Assembly (NCBI GenBank): GCA_964405375.1
Contig: CAYONQ010000046.1
Span: 1 to 21,316 of the forward strand
DNA from: CAYONQ01 sp964405375
GTDB taxonomy: Bacteria; Planctomycetota; Phycisphaerae; Sedimentisphaerales; Anaerobacaceae
DNA length: 21,316 nt
Direction of reading: 5' to 3'
The stretch's first letter is position 1. Every line of letters begins with the position of its first letter. A program made the position numbers and the translations under genes. This document shows positions 1-6,000 of the stretch, one piece after another. The notes under the pieces were generated by a model. That model was not told the DNA's origin and did no database searches. It saw only the letters and a list, made by a program, of their open reading frames with translations.

Positions 1-82
1 AGCGTTATCTGCCATAAATGAAGCGCCAGTTGTAGCATATTAAGCGTGATATGTCGCAAATGAAGCTTTACCTGTCGCAAAG
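1..82. repeat. Degenerate ~21-bp tandem repeats at left edge
   Basis: Three imperfect units of 20-22 bp can be read at 19-40, 41-60 and 61-82. They share a TGAAGC or TAAGC start and a TGTCGCAAA or TGTAGCAT end. The unit at 41-60 also shares GTGATAT and GCAA with a unit of the longer 21-bp array at 2186-2206, so the two arrays may be relatives on either side of the small-gene block. No convincing coding frame is seen. The repeat is degenerate and the array is cut by the window edge. Confidence 0.4.
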
Positions 83-157
83 TAAATTAGCAAAAGTCTC
101 ATAACGATTGAAGAAAACGATATAAGTTCTTTATTTCAGGGATGTTAAGTAAAATAG

Positions 158-319
158 CCGCAATTAGTTGAACAGGCGAAGGGAAAAGAACTTGAATACT
201 ACATCATCATCGCCGTAAATAAGGCAGGCGAAAGCGAACCCTCAAATACCAAAATGGTCGAGCGTTGGCCGAGGTTATCAGTTGAATTACGGCAGGCAAT
301 TGTTAAAATGGTGCGGTGA
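158..319 (+). pseudogene. C-terminal remnant resembling a fibronectin type III protein
   Basis: After an in-frame TAG at 155-157, the frame is open to a TGA at 317-319 without a start codon or a ribosome binding site. The translation contains YYIIIAVNKAGESEPSN, which looks like the last strands of an FN3 domain (the usual pattern is Y-x-V-x-A-V-N-x-A-G-E-S-x-P-S). The tail is LSVELRQAIVKMVR, and its last codons are the first copy of the direct repeat that also precedes the next small genes. I read it as the 3' end of a decayed or truncated gene. The match is by eye only and short. Confidence 0.4.
294..319 (+). repeat. Cassette repeat, copy A
   Basis: This is the first of three copies of a direct repeat with the core GTTAAAATGGTG followed by CGGTGA or AAGTGA. 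It lies just upstream of the small gene starting at 344 and overlaps the 3' end of the FN3-like remnant, in whose frame it encodes the tail AIVKMVR and stop. Copies A and C match over 26 nt with two differences. Confidence 0.75.
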
Positions 320-343
320 TATTTGAATAAGGAGCAAAACGTT

Positions 344-604
344 ATGCCGAAACTTTTCCTCGACTTTCTCAGGTGGGCTTGGATTTTGGGTGCAACTGGT
401 GCAACTGTTAAATGGCTGTGGGGTGTTCATTGGGCTCTTGGATTATTTTTGGCTCTCCCTGCATTTGTAATTTTGATGAATATAATTGGGTTTTTGACCC
501 TACCTCTTTACTTTTATACCCCAGAAGCTCAGCTTGCTCGCAAAACTTTAAAAGATTTTGATGAAATAGGTTCTGAACCGCCTCGGAAGCAAGATGCCCA
601 TTGA
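344..604 (+). CDS. Small two-helix membrane protein, unknown function
   Basis: This 86-residue protein is of no family I recognise. Two hydrophobic stretches, roughly residues 12-30 and 32-57, suggest a helical hairpin in the membrane, followed by a charged C-terminal tail of about 25 residues rich in Lys, Asp and Glu. I chose the ATG at 344 rather than an upstream in-frame TTG at 323 because AAGGAG (329-334) sits 9 nt before the ATG. It is the first of three consecutive small membrane-protein genes on the + strand, each preceded by a copy of the same short direct repeat. The three proteins do not obviously resemble each other in sequence, which fits cassette capture better than gene duplication. 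Function cannot be inferred. Confidence 0.65.
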   Translation: MPKLFLDFLRWAWILGATGATVKWLWGVHWALGLFLALPAFVILMNIIGFLTLPLYFYTPEAQLARKTLKDFDEIGSEPPRKQDAH

Positions 605-606
605 AT

Positions 607-630
607 AAAATCGTTAAAATGGTGCGGTGA
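607..630 (+). repeat. Cassette repeat, copy B
   Basis: This is the second copy, immediately after the stop of the first small gene. The 18 nt from GTTAAAATGG to GGTGA are identical to copy A, while the bases 5' of this core differ. It is not in frame with the preceding gene, so its conservation is not explained by a shared protein end. Confidence 0.75.
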
Positions 631-657
631 AAACTTTTCTGAAAAGGGGATAAGAAT

Positions 658-954
658 ATGTTGGTGGAGTTCAAAAAGAAAACCAATATTGGAATAGGGC
701 TTGCGATTGTTGCATTCTTTACGGCGATTCTAATAAATTCTTTGTCTGAATCTCAAATTGTGACTACTATTGCCTTTCTGGTGGGGTCGATAACGATGCC
801 CCTATGGATTTTTGGGGTTTGGTGCTATGCCAAAGGCAAGGGATACCACGGAGCGTGGGGATTGCTTGGAATTTTCACCTTAATTGGTCTAATCATCCTC
901 GCTTGTTTTCCCGACAGGCACAAATCCTTAGCGAGAGACGAGCAAAAAAAATAA
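658..954 (+). CDS. Small three-helix membrane protein, unknown function
   Basis: This 98-residue protein has three predicted membrane helices at about residues 10-28, 33-57 and 66-84, a short positively charged N-terminus (KKK at 6-8) and a charged C-terminus ending in KK. The ATG at 658 has an AGGGGA ribosome binding site at 645-650. The region YAKGKGYHGAWGLLGIFTLIG resembles the short Gly-rich segment found in many small bacterial membrane proteins between two helices, but no named family can be assigned safely. It lies 53 bp after the previous gene and is followed by repeat copy C at 961. Function is unknown. Confidence 0.65.
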   Translation: MLVEFKKKTNIGIGLAIVAFFTAILINSLSESQIVTTIAFLVGSITMPLWIFGVWCYAKGKGYHGAWGLLGIFTLIGLIILACFPDRHKSLARDEQKK

Positions 955-960
955 GTAAAT

Positions 961-986
961 AGGCAATTGTTAAAATGGTGAAGTGA
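961..986 (+). repeat. Cassette repeat, copy C
   Basis: This is the third copy and matches copy A over 26 nt except for CG changed to AA near its 3' end. It begins 6 nt after the stop of the 658-954 gene. The stretch before it (AAAAAATAAGTAA, then GGCAATT) recurs after the next gene at about 1222-1246, where only the left end of the repeat (CGGCAATT) remains, so a fourth, truncated copy may be present there. Confidence 0.75.
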
Positions 987-1025
987 GATTTACACTAATC
1001 TTATTATTGGACAAGGAAAAAAGTT

Positions 1026-1232
1026 ATGCGAAAATTGTCTTATAAGTTATCTGTGTGGTTGACTCTATTTGCTTTTATGCCACTATTAGCTTATGTGTTC
1101 GTTCGCATTCAAACACCCGAAATGCTTCACTCCGCAGACATTGCAAAAAGAGTTTCGGCAGGAATTGTTTTTTCAATAATAATATGGTTCATTTACGGTA
1201 TCACTTGTCTATTTACACCACGAAAAAAATAA
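1026..1232 (+). CDS. Small two-helix membrane protein, unknown function
   Basis: This 68-residue protein has two predicted membrane helices at about residues 9-27 and 44-64, and a basic C-terminus (PRKK). The ATG at 1026 is preceded by AAGGAA (1013-1018) at a suitable distance. It has no recognisable family. It is the third small membrane gene in the repeat-linked series. The stop is followed by AAGTAATCGGCAATT, a partial copy of the boundary sequence seen after the preceding gene. A longer overlapping frame in another register (1055-1267) is judged a shadow because it lacks a ribosome binding site and membrane-protein character. Confidence 0.6.
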   Translation: MRKLSYKLSVWLTLFAFMPLLAYVFVRIQTPEMLHSADIAKRVSAGIVFSIIIWFIYGITCLFTPRKK

Positions 1233-1285
1233 GTAATCGGCAATTCGAGAAAGATTATGGAATATAGAGGCTTGGTGCAGCGAAT

Positions 1286-2065
1286 ATGAATGTTTTATAT
1301 AAATACTGCGATCAGTTGGGCGTCGTAAAAATCCTGGGTTCGTTAGAATTAAAACTGCCGTATATTGCACAAGTCAACGACCCGTTTGAATGTTTGCCAT
1401 ATATATATTGTCCAGATGACAAAGCTGCAATAGAAGCGCTATATTTAGCCGCATTGAAATGTAGAAATATGCTCCCATCTACCGACTATAAACAAAAACT
1501 TGAAAACGGTGAAATTCATAAAATACTGAAAGATGATATGCGGGAGAAGATTAGGGAAGAGAACCGACGAAATTGTTTGTTATCTGTTTCAGAAACTGCA
1601 AAAGAACCTGTGATGTGGGCTCATTATGCCGAGACACACAAAGGGACAGTAATCGGGATTGATTTTGATAAGTTGTTTAAGATGCATCGCGTTAATTATT
1701 CTGAAGATAGACCCAAAATGAATATTTTGCACGAGTTTACGCTCGAAAACTCCCTGAAAATAGCATCGACCAAATTGTTCGCTTGGAGTTATGAAAAAGA
1801 ATTTCGTACGGTGTTTGATGATGCCTCCTTAATGGATTGGGCGCAACAGGGTTTAACGTGCCTTAGAGACTTCAATGGCAAGAAAACCTGGTTTTTACGG
1901 CTAAATCCGGAATCGATAAGAGAAGTTGTTTTTGGTTTGTACACGGAGGAGAGTTTAAAGTCGGCTATCAGGAAGTTGATTGAGCGACCGGAATTACAGC
2001 ACGTAAAATTACATCAAGCTGAAGAATCAGAAACTTATATCCTCAATTTGAAGGAATGTAATTGA
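1286..2065 (+). CDS. DUF2971 family protein
   Basis: This 259-residue protein fits the DUF2971 family. The N-terminus has the family's opening (LYKY near residue 4, then a lone NDPFE motif at 31-35), and the middle has the SVSET ... MWAHYA ... HKGTVIGIDF segment at about residues 100-127, where the Trp, His-Tyr and Gly-Asp positions are typical. A second conserved region with KLFAWSYEKEFR follows. The length is normal for the family. The biochemical role of DUF2971 proteins is not established. They are soluble and are often found in accessory or mobile regions. The gene lies 53 bp after the third small membrane gene, on the same strand, with only a weak ribosome binding site, and the AT-rich composition matches its left neighbours rather than the secretion cluster. 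Confidence 0.85.
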   Translation: MNVLYKYCDQLGVVKILGSLELKLPYIAQVNDPFECLPYIYCPDDKAAIEALYLAALKCRNMLPSTDYKQKLENGEIHKILKDDMREKIREENRRNCLLSVSETAKEPVMWAHYAETHKGTVIGIDFDKLFKMHRVNYSEDRPKMNILHEFTLENSLKIASTKLFAWSYEKEFRTVFDDASLMDWAQQGLTCLRDFNGKKTWFLRLNPESIREVVFGLYTEESLKSAIRKLIERPELQHVKLHQAEESETYILNLKECN

Positions 2066-2081
2066 ACAGATTTTTCAGCCC

Positions 2082-2119
2082 AAAAACGGCGTTTTTAAGT
2101 GTAAATGCGGCTTTTAGCC
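2082..2119. repeat. Two small hairpins after the DUF2971 gene
   Basis: AAAAACG-G-CGTTTTT at 2082-2096 is a perfect palindrome around one base, and GGCT-TTT-AGCC at 2109-2119 is a second small stem. They lie about 17-55 nt after the DUF2971 stop and could slow or end transcription, but neither is a GC-rich stem with a U tract, so a terminator call would be weak. Confidence 0.3.
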
Positions 2120-2121
2120 AC

Positions 2122-2290
2122 TTTACATCGTGGCGTTGTGAGTTTACAATATGGCTTTGTAAGGTTGCATCATGCCATTGCAGGCTTACATTGTGATATT
2201 GCAACCTTACATTGAGGCATTGTAACGTTACATCGTGGCATTGTAAGTTTACTCCGTGGCTTGGGGAGGTTGCATTGAGCCGTTGTAGAT
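2122..2290. repeat. Tandem array of eight ~21-bp units
   Basis: Eight units start at 2122, 2143, 2165, 2186, 2207, 2228, 2249 and 2270, all 21 or 22 bp long. The consensus is close to TTACATTGTGGCATTGTAAG. Most units contain a short dyad, TTACA facing TGTAA, and in diverged units changes tend to affect both arms (for example TTGCA with TGCAG). Units vary considerably and there are no unique spacers, so this is not a CRISPR. The 21-bp period is two helical turns, so the dyads would lie on one face of the DNA. No gene covers it. Confidence 0.85.
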
Positions 2291-2336
2291 GGGTGAAAAA
2301 CGAATTTTCCCCGTTGAATCGGTTCGGATTTTCTCC

Positions 2337-2508
2337 AGCCCGTTAGAAATCCCCGCCCGGTTAGAAGTCTGCAAGACTTTACTTCTAACGGGGCCCGCCG
2401 AGCACAAGGCAGACACCTCTGGCCCCGTTAGAAGTCCGTGTCGAAGGGCTGCCGAGGCCCCAGGGAAACTTACTTCTAACGGGGCTGGCGTCCCATTTCT
2501 AACGGGCT
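2337..2508. repeat. Nested palindromic element with six CCGTTAGAA arms
   Basis: An outer perfect 14-bp inverted repeat (AGCCCGTTAGAAAT at 2337-2350, complement at 2495-2508) encloses two inner hairpins. The first pairs 2356-2368 with 2381-2393 (12 of 13 bp). The second pairs 2422-2435 with 2472-2485 (14 bp perfect). The loop of the first can also pair as AAGTCT-GCA-AGACTT. All six arms share the CCGTTAGAA core, so the element is built from one module in alternating orientation and could fold as a cloverleaf in DNA or RNA. It carries no plausible gene. It resembles a REP- or MITE-type non-autonomous palindromic repeat. Confidence 0.85.
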
Positions 2509-2543
2509 CCAGAATTTCTCAAGCTCAGAATGAGCGCAGATCC

Positions 2544-2574
2544 CGCACCAATTTTGTATTTTAAATTTGGTGCG
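2544..2574. repeat. Hairpin at the convergent gene boundary
   Basis: CGCACCAA at 2544-2551 pairs with TTGGTGCG at 2567-2574, and the stem can extend through T/A pairs with a bulge. It lies between the rightward DUF2971 region and the 3' end of the leftward gspF (stop at 2606). It may act as a transcription boundary, but no clear U tract follows on either strand. Confidence 0.4.
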
Positions 2575-2605
2575 TGGACAATCTAATGGAATGAAGAAAA
2601 GCCGG

Positions 2606-3814
2606 TTAGTGAGCGATTACACTGGATATCCTGAACACCGGCAACAGCAGCGCTATTGCTATAGTTCCGATAATAGCGCCAAGAATCGTTATCATTAACG
2701 GCTCTATAAGGGCCATAACGCTTTTAATCGAGGCCTCGAGTTTTTTCTCGTAGAAAGCCGATATCTTGTCACTGACCTCTCCGAGCTTGCCGCTTTTTTC
2801 CCCCGAGCGAAGCATCTGGACGACTCCTGGCGCAATCAATTTATTTCCTATGCGCTGTCCGCTATCGGCTATTTCTATTGATTCCGACAGCTGATAGCCG
2901 TCACGAATCTTTTCGTCGGTGCCGGCCCAGAGCCGCTGGAAGTAGTAATTCTCACATGAGCTCTGTATCACCGCTATCGTATCCAGCAAGCTCACACCGG
3001 TACCAACCATCGTTGACATAATACGCATACTCCGGGTTACTATCGCATCGATAAACATTGTGCTTAATACAGGTGTGCGGATTTTTACAAGATCTATCAC
3101 TCGCCTGCCGGCCAACGTCCCTGCCCAGTAATATAATCCTACCGACGCCGGAATCAGAACCGTCAAAACAGCCGTCATCACACGCAAATCACCCAATATC
3201 TGCGAAAGGCCGACCAACACTCGGGTGATTCCCGGCAGCGCAGCGCCTCTCGCTTCATAAATCTTCATAAACCTCGGCAAAACAAACAGCATCAGCGTCC
3301 CCGTCGCCGCCACAGCCATCACCGCCATTATAATCGGATACGTAAGCGCACCTTTGATGCGCCTGCGAGTTTCGAATTCAAATTCCAGATAGCCGCTGAG
3401 TACCCTGAGCATCTGCGGCATCCTGCCGGACGCCTCCGAGGCCTTTACCATACTGACAAACATCGAGTTGAACACCTTCGGGTAATTAGTCAGCGCATTT
3501 GAAAAATTTTCACCGCCCTTGACCGCCTCAGAGACCTCTGAAATTATACCCGACAGAACCGAACTGTCCTGCCCGGACTGCTCAGCAATAGCGTCAAGGG
3601 CATCGCTAAGCACCACCCCACTGTCAAGCATAACCGAAAGCTGGGTCGTGAACAGTATCAGCTTCGCCTGCTTTACTTTCGAGCTGCGAAGCCGGCTGGT
3701 CGGCCCGACAGTCAAACGGCTGGATGATTGAATGGGCTGTCTTACCACTTCATCGCCCGACCGCCTGATTGTCTTACCAGGGCTTTCTGCTGTTTTCGCT
3801 GTCAATGGACTCAT
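2606..3814 (-). CDS. gspF: Type II secretion / type IV pilus platform protein GspF (PilC family)
   Basis: This polytopic inner-membrane platform protein organises pseudopilus assembly and contacts the assembly ATPase. Its 402 residues contain two T2SSF repeats, at about 52-180 and 255-392. The first opens with LFTTQLSVMLDSG and contains the family's SEASGRMP signature. The second has STMVGTGVSL and GEKSGKL. Predicted membrane helices lie near 160-182, 208-232 and 370-395. It is the last gene of the cluster, 70 bp after gspE. The ribosome binding site is weak, and the bases just before the ATG (GCCGATAG) resemble the dispersed ATAGCGGA-type repeat. Residues 315-323 (IADSGQRIG), between the usual helix and the conserved MLRSGEKSG, are encoded by a copy of that repeat and look like an in-frame insertion. 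Identification is very secure. Confidence 0.96.
   Translation of the reverse strand: MSPLTAKTAESPGKTIRRSGDEVVRQPIQSSSRLTVGPTSRLRSSKVKQAKLILFTTQLSVMLDSGVVLSDALDAIAEQSGQDSSVLSGIISEVSEAVKGGENFSNALTNYPKVFNSMFVSMVKASEASGRMPQMLRVLSGYLEFEFETRRRIKGALTYPIIMAVMAVAATGTLMLFVLPRFMKIYEARGAALPGITRVLVGLSQILGDLRVMTAVLTVLIPASVGLYYWAGTLAGRRVIDLVKIRTPVLSTMFIDAIVTRSMRIMSTMVGTGVSLLDTIAVIQSSCENYYFQRLWAGTDEKIRDGYQLSESIEIADSGQRIGNKLIAPGVVQMLRSGEKSGKLGEVSDKISAFYEKKLEASIKSVMALIEPLMITILGAIIGTIAIALLLPVFRISSVIAH
2848..2879 (-). repeat. Dispersed 32-bp repeat inside gspF coding sequence
   Basis: These 32 bp match 9012-9043, inside the histidine kinase gene, at 29 of 32 positions, and are read in the same frame in both genes to give the peptide ADSGQRI. 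The two proteins are unrelated there, so shared ancestry of the peptide through the host gene is excluded. A 13-bp partial copy lies in the gspE-gspF gap at 3836-3848. Confidence 0.85.
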
Positions 3815-3884
3815 CTATCGGCTTTCCAACTTTTACTATCCGCTATTAGTTTACCCCGCACCGCGATGCGGGGCTACACGCTAT
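3815..3884. repeat. gspE-gspF intergenic hairpin and repeat fragment
   Basis: CCCCGCA (3854-3860) and TGCGGGG (3867-3873) form a 7-bp GC stem with a six-base loop just after the gspE stop on the - strand. No U tract follows, so it is more likely an mRNA-stabilising or REP-like hairpin than a terminator. Next to it, 3836-3848 is identical over 13 bp to part of the dispersed repeat found in gspF and in the kinase gene. Confidence 0.6.
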
Positions 3885-5594
3885 CTATTGGGCCGTTCTC
3901 AATACCTCTTCAAGCGAGACAATTCCCGCCTTTACCTTCTCAATCCCATCGGCCTGCAAAGGAACCATCCCGCTTTGAAGCGCCATATCTTTCAATTTCT
4001 TCAAGCTGGCATGCTCACTAATCATCTCCATAATCTCTTCATTCGGCACAAACAATTCGTGAATGGCGATTCGACCGGCATAACCGGTATTCCGGCACTT
4101 CTTACAGCCCACACCACGGTAGAATTTCTCAACATCACCGTTCAACTTTTCAACCATCTTTCTCATACTCTTTGACGGCTCGTATTCTGTCTTACAGTTC
4201 GGACATATCTTCCGCACTAACCGCTGCGCCAGCACCCCAATCAAAGATGCGCTGACAAGGTAAGGAGCAACACCGAGGTCCAGCAAACGTGTTACCGCCC
4301 CGGGCGCATCATTAGTATGCAAGGTTGAAAGAACCAGATGGCCTGTCAGGGCCGCCTGAACCGCTATATTGGCCGTGTCATTATCACGAATCTCGCCGAC
4401 CATTATTATATCGGGGTCCTGCCTTAACAAACTCCGCAGCGCCGTCGAAAACTTAAATCCTGCGCTTTCATTTACCTGAAACTGATTTATACCCGCCATA
4501 TTGCACTCCACAGGGTCCTCCACCGTGCAGATGTTAACCTCCTCGCTGTTCAATTCGGAAAGCGCAGCGTAAAGCGTGGTATTTTTCCCCGAGCCGGTCG
4601 GCCCTGTTACCAAAACTATACCATTCGGGGAATGTGTTATCTTCCTGAACAGTTGCAGATTTTCATAGGCAAACCCGAGCGACTCAAGATTAAAAAGGAC
4701 CTTCTGCGGGTCTATAATTCTGATAACCACCTTTTCGCCGAAGTTGCCGGGCATAATCGACACTCGTAAATCTATGGGTCTTCCCTCCATCATAACGTGA
4801 ATACCGCCGTCCTGCGGCAGACGACGCTGCGCAATGTCAAGCTCAGCCATAATCTTGATACGCGAAACAACCGCAGAATGCATCTGATGAGGCGGCCGCA
4901 TCTTTTCATACAACCTGCCATCGACTCTGTATCGAACCCTCAGCTTCTTATCACCCGATTCTATATGAATATCGCTGGCATTTTCCCGAACGGCGTTATA
5001 AAGCAGATAATTGACCAGCTTTACAACCGGTGATTGACCGGCTATCTCTTCAAGATTACTTATATCCTGCGGGATATTTTCTATCAGCGTAAAGTCGTCC
5101 AGCCCATCCTCGTCGATAATATCATCAATGACAAAGACGTTGGCAGCCGGCAAATACGTCTGAAGTGTTGCCTTGATATCCTTGGTCGTCGCACAGACAA
5201 CCTGAACCTTACAGCCGCTTACACGCTCTATTTCATCTATCAAAAACACATTTGTCGGCTCGCTCACCGCCACCGTAAGCACATCGTAAACCTTGAACAA
5301 AGGCAGAACGGTATGCTCTTCCAAAAATTCTCTCGGTAAAACCTCCAACACCTTTGCATCACATATCTTCGGGGCGACCTGCGCATAAGGCACACCGTAC
5401 GCCTCAGCCAGCGCCGCAGCTATCTGATTTTCCGTACAATAGCCCATCTCCACAAGAAGCTCGCCAAGCAGTTTTCGATGGCCTTTGTCCTTCTGCTCGG
5501 CCAGGGCCTTTTCAATCTGTTCAGCCGTAACAACCCCTCGTGCCTGCAGCAGCTGACCAAGCTGCATCTTATTTTCCACCTTTATTTTACTCAT
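3885..5594 (-). CDS. gspE: Assembly ATPase GspE/PilB with MshEN-like N-terminal domain
   Basis: This cytoplasmic hexameric ATPase powers pseudopilus extension. At 569 residues it has normal length. Residues 10-145 form an MshEN / T2SSE_N domain with two LG-x-LL repeats (12-36 and 43-65), a fold that binds c-di-GMP in MshE-type ATPases, although the first-repeat Arg of that motif is Gln here. The ATPase core has an Asp box (ICTVEDPVE, 356-363), Walker B (DPDIIMVGEIRD, 393-404), a His box (LSTLHTNDAPGA, 423-433) and a tetracysteine zinc site (CPNC at 464-467, CKKC at 497-500). Walker A reads GPTGSGKNTT (331-340), with Asn338 where the family has Ser or Thr, an unusual change at the Mg-coordinating position. 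It lies 30 bp after the STAS gene and 70 bp before gspF. AGGAAG precedes the ATG closely. Confidence 0.97.
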   Translation of the reverse strand: MSKIKVENKMQLGQLLQARGVVTAEQIEKALAEQKDKGHRKLLGELLVEMGYCTENQIAAALAEAYGVPYAQVAPKICDAKVLEVLPREFLEEHTVLPLFKVYDVLTVAVSEPTNVFLIDEIERVSGCKVQVVCATTKDIKATLQTYLPAANVFVIDDIIDEDGLDDFTLIENIPQDISNLEEIAGQSPVVKLVNYLLYNAVRENASDIHIESGDKKLRVRYRVDGRLYEKMRPPHQMHSAVVSRIKIMAELDIAQRRLPQDGGIHVMMEGRPIDLRVSIMPGNFGEKVVIRIIDPQKVLFNLESLGFAYENLQLFRKITHSPNGIVLVTGPTGSGKNTTLYAALSELNSEEVNICTVEDPVECNMAGINQFQVNESAGFKFSTALRSLLRQDPDIIMVGEIRDNDTANIAVQAALTGHLVLSTLHTNDAPGAVTRLLDLGVAPYLVSASLIGVLAQRLVRKICPNCKTEYEPSKSMRKMVEKLNGDVEKFYRGVGCKKCRNTGYAGRIAIHELFVPNEEIMEMISEHASLKKLKDMALQSGMVPLQADGIEKVKAGIVSLEEVLRTAQ

Positions 5595-5624
5595 ACTTCC
5601 TGTCTGTCCGCCGCTTACTATGGC

Positions 5625-5960
5625 TTATGCAAAACTCTTTACCGCCTCGGCAAGCTCACCATAGCGGTCAAATTCATTTTCCAGTCGGGTAACTTCCAAA
5701 ATCTTCTCGCAATTCTCATCGAGCCCGGCCAATCTAAGCTGGCAGTTGTTCTCGTTACAGTAGTCCCGCGCCCACAACAACCGCTCCAATCCTTCACTAT
5801 CGATAAATCCCACGCCGCTCATATCAAGCACAATGCCGACCTTGCGTGTGGTGATTATCTCGGTGATGGTGTTTTGCAACAGCCCGCCAAAATCACTATC
5901 CAGCTCACCCTGCATTTCAACAACCGTAACATCGTTATAATCTTGCGTCTTAACCTTCAT
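5625..5960 (-). CDS. STAS-domain protein, anti-sigma factor antagonist type
   Basis: This single-domain 111-residue STAS protein is of the SpoIIAA/RsbV type. It has the opening strand pattern VTVVEMQGELDS (11-22) and the central DMSGVGFIDSEGL segment (46-58). Ser55 follows Asp54 at the position that is phosphorylated in SpoIIAA-like proteins, so regulation by a serine kinase and a phosphatase is possible. No RsbW-like kinase or PP2C phosphatase is in the window. Its position between an HD-GYP gene and gspE suggests a regulatory partner of the secretion machine or of the adjacent signalling proteins. Spacing to gspE is 30 bp. AAGGTGA precedes the ATG. The domain call is secure, while the pathway is unknown. 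Confidence 0.93.
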   Translation of the reverse strand: MKVKTQDYNDVTVVEMQGELDSDFGGLLQNTITEIITTRKVGIVLDMSGVGFIDSEGLERLLWARDYCNENNCQLRLAGLDENCEKILEVTRLENEFDRYGELAEAVKSFA

Positions 5961-5977
5961 CCCGTCACCTTATGACT

Positions 5978-5996
5978 CGCCCGTCAGCGACGGGCG
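5978..5996. repeat. GC-rich hairpin between HD-GYP and STAS genes
   Basis: CGCCCGTC (5978-5985) and GACGGGCG (5989-5996) pair perfectly over 8 bp with a 3-base loop. The hairpin begins 4 nt after the HD-GYP stop on the - strand and ends about 17 nt before the STAS start. There is no U tract. It could protect or separate transcripts, and it also looks like a palindromic repeat unit. Confidence 0.7.
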
Positions 5997-6000
5997 GGAT

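Noticed and set aside
294..986. Integron attC sites between small genes
   Set aside because: The repeat has GTTAAAA rather than GTTRRRY, is only about 25 bp, and lacks the paired inverse core sites and long palindrome of attC.
2122..2290. CRISPR array
   Set aside because: The units are adjacent with no unique spacers, are too divergent, and no cas genes are near.
2289..2564. A 91-residue + strand gene
   Set aside because: It runs through the nested palindromic element and ends in its flank, with no ribosome binding site or family features.
3732..4175. A 147-residue + strand gene over the gspF start and gspE end
   Set aside because: It overlaps two certain genes on the other strand and looks like a shadow frame.
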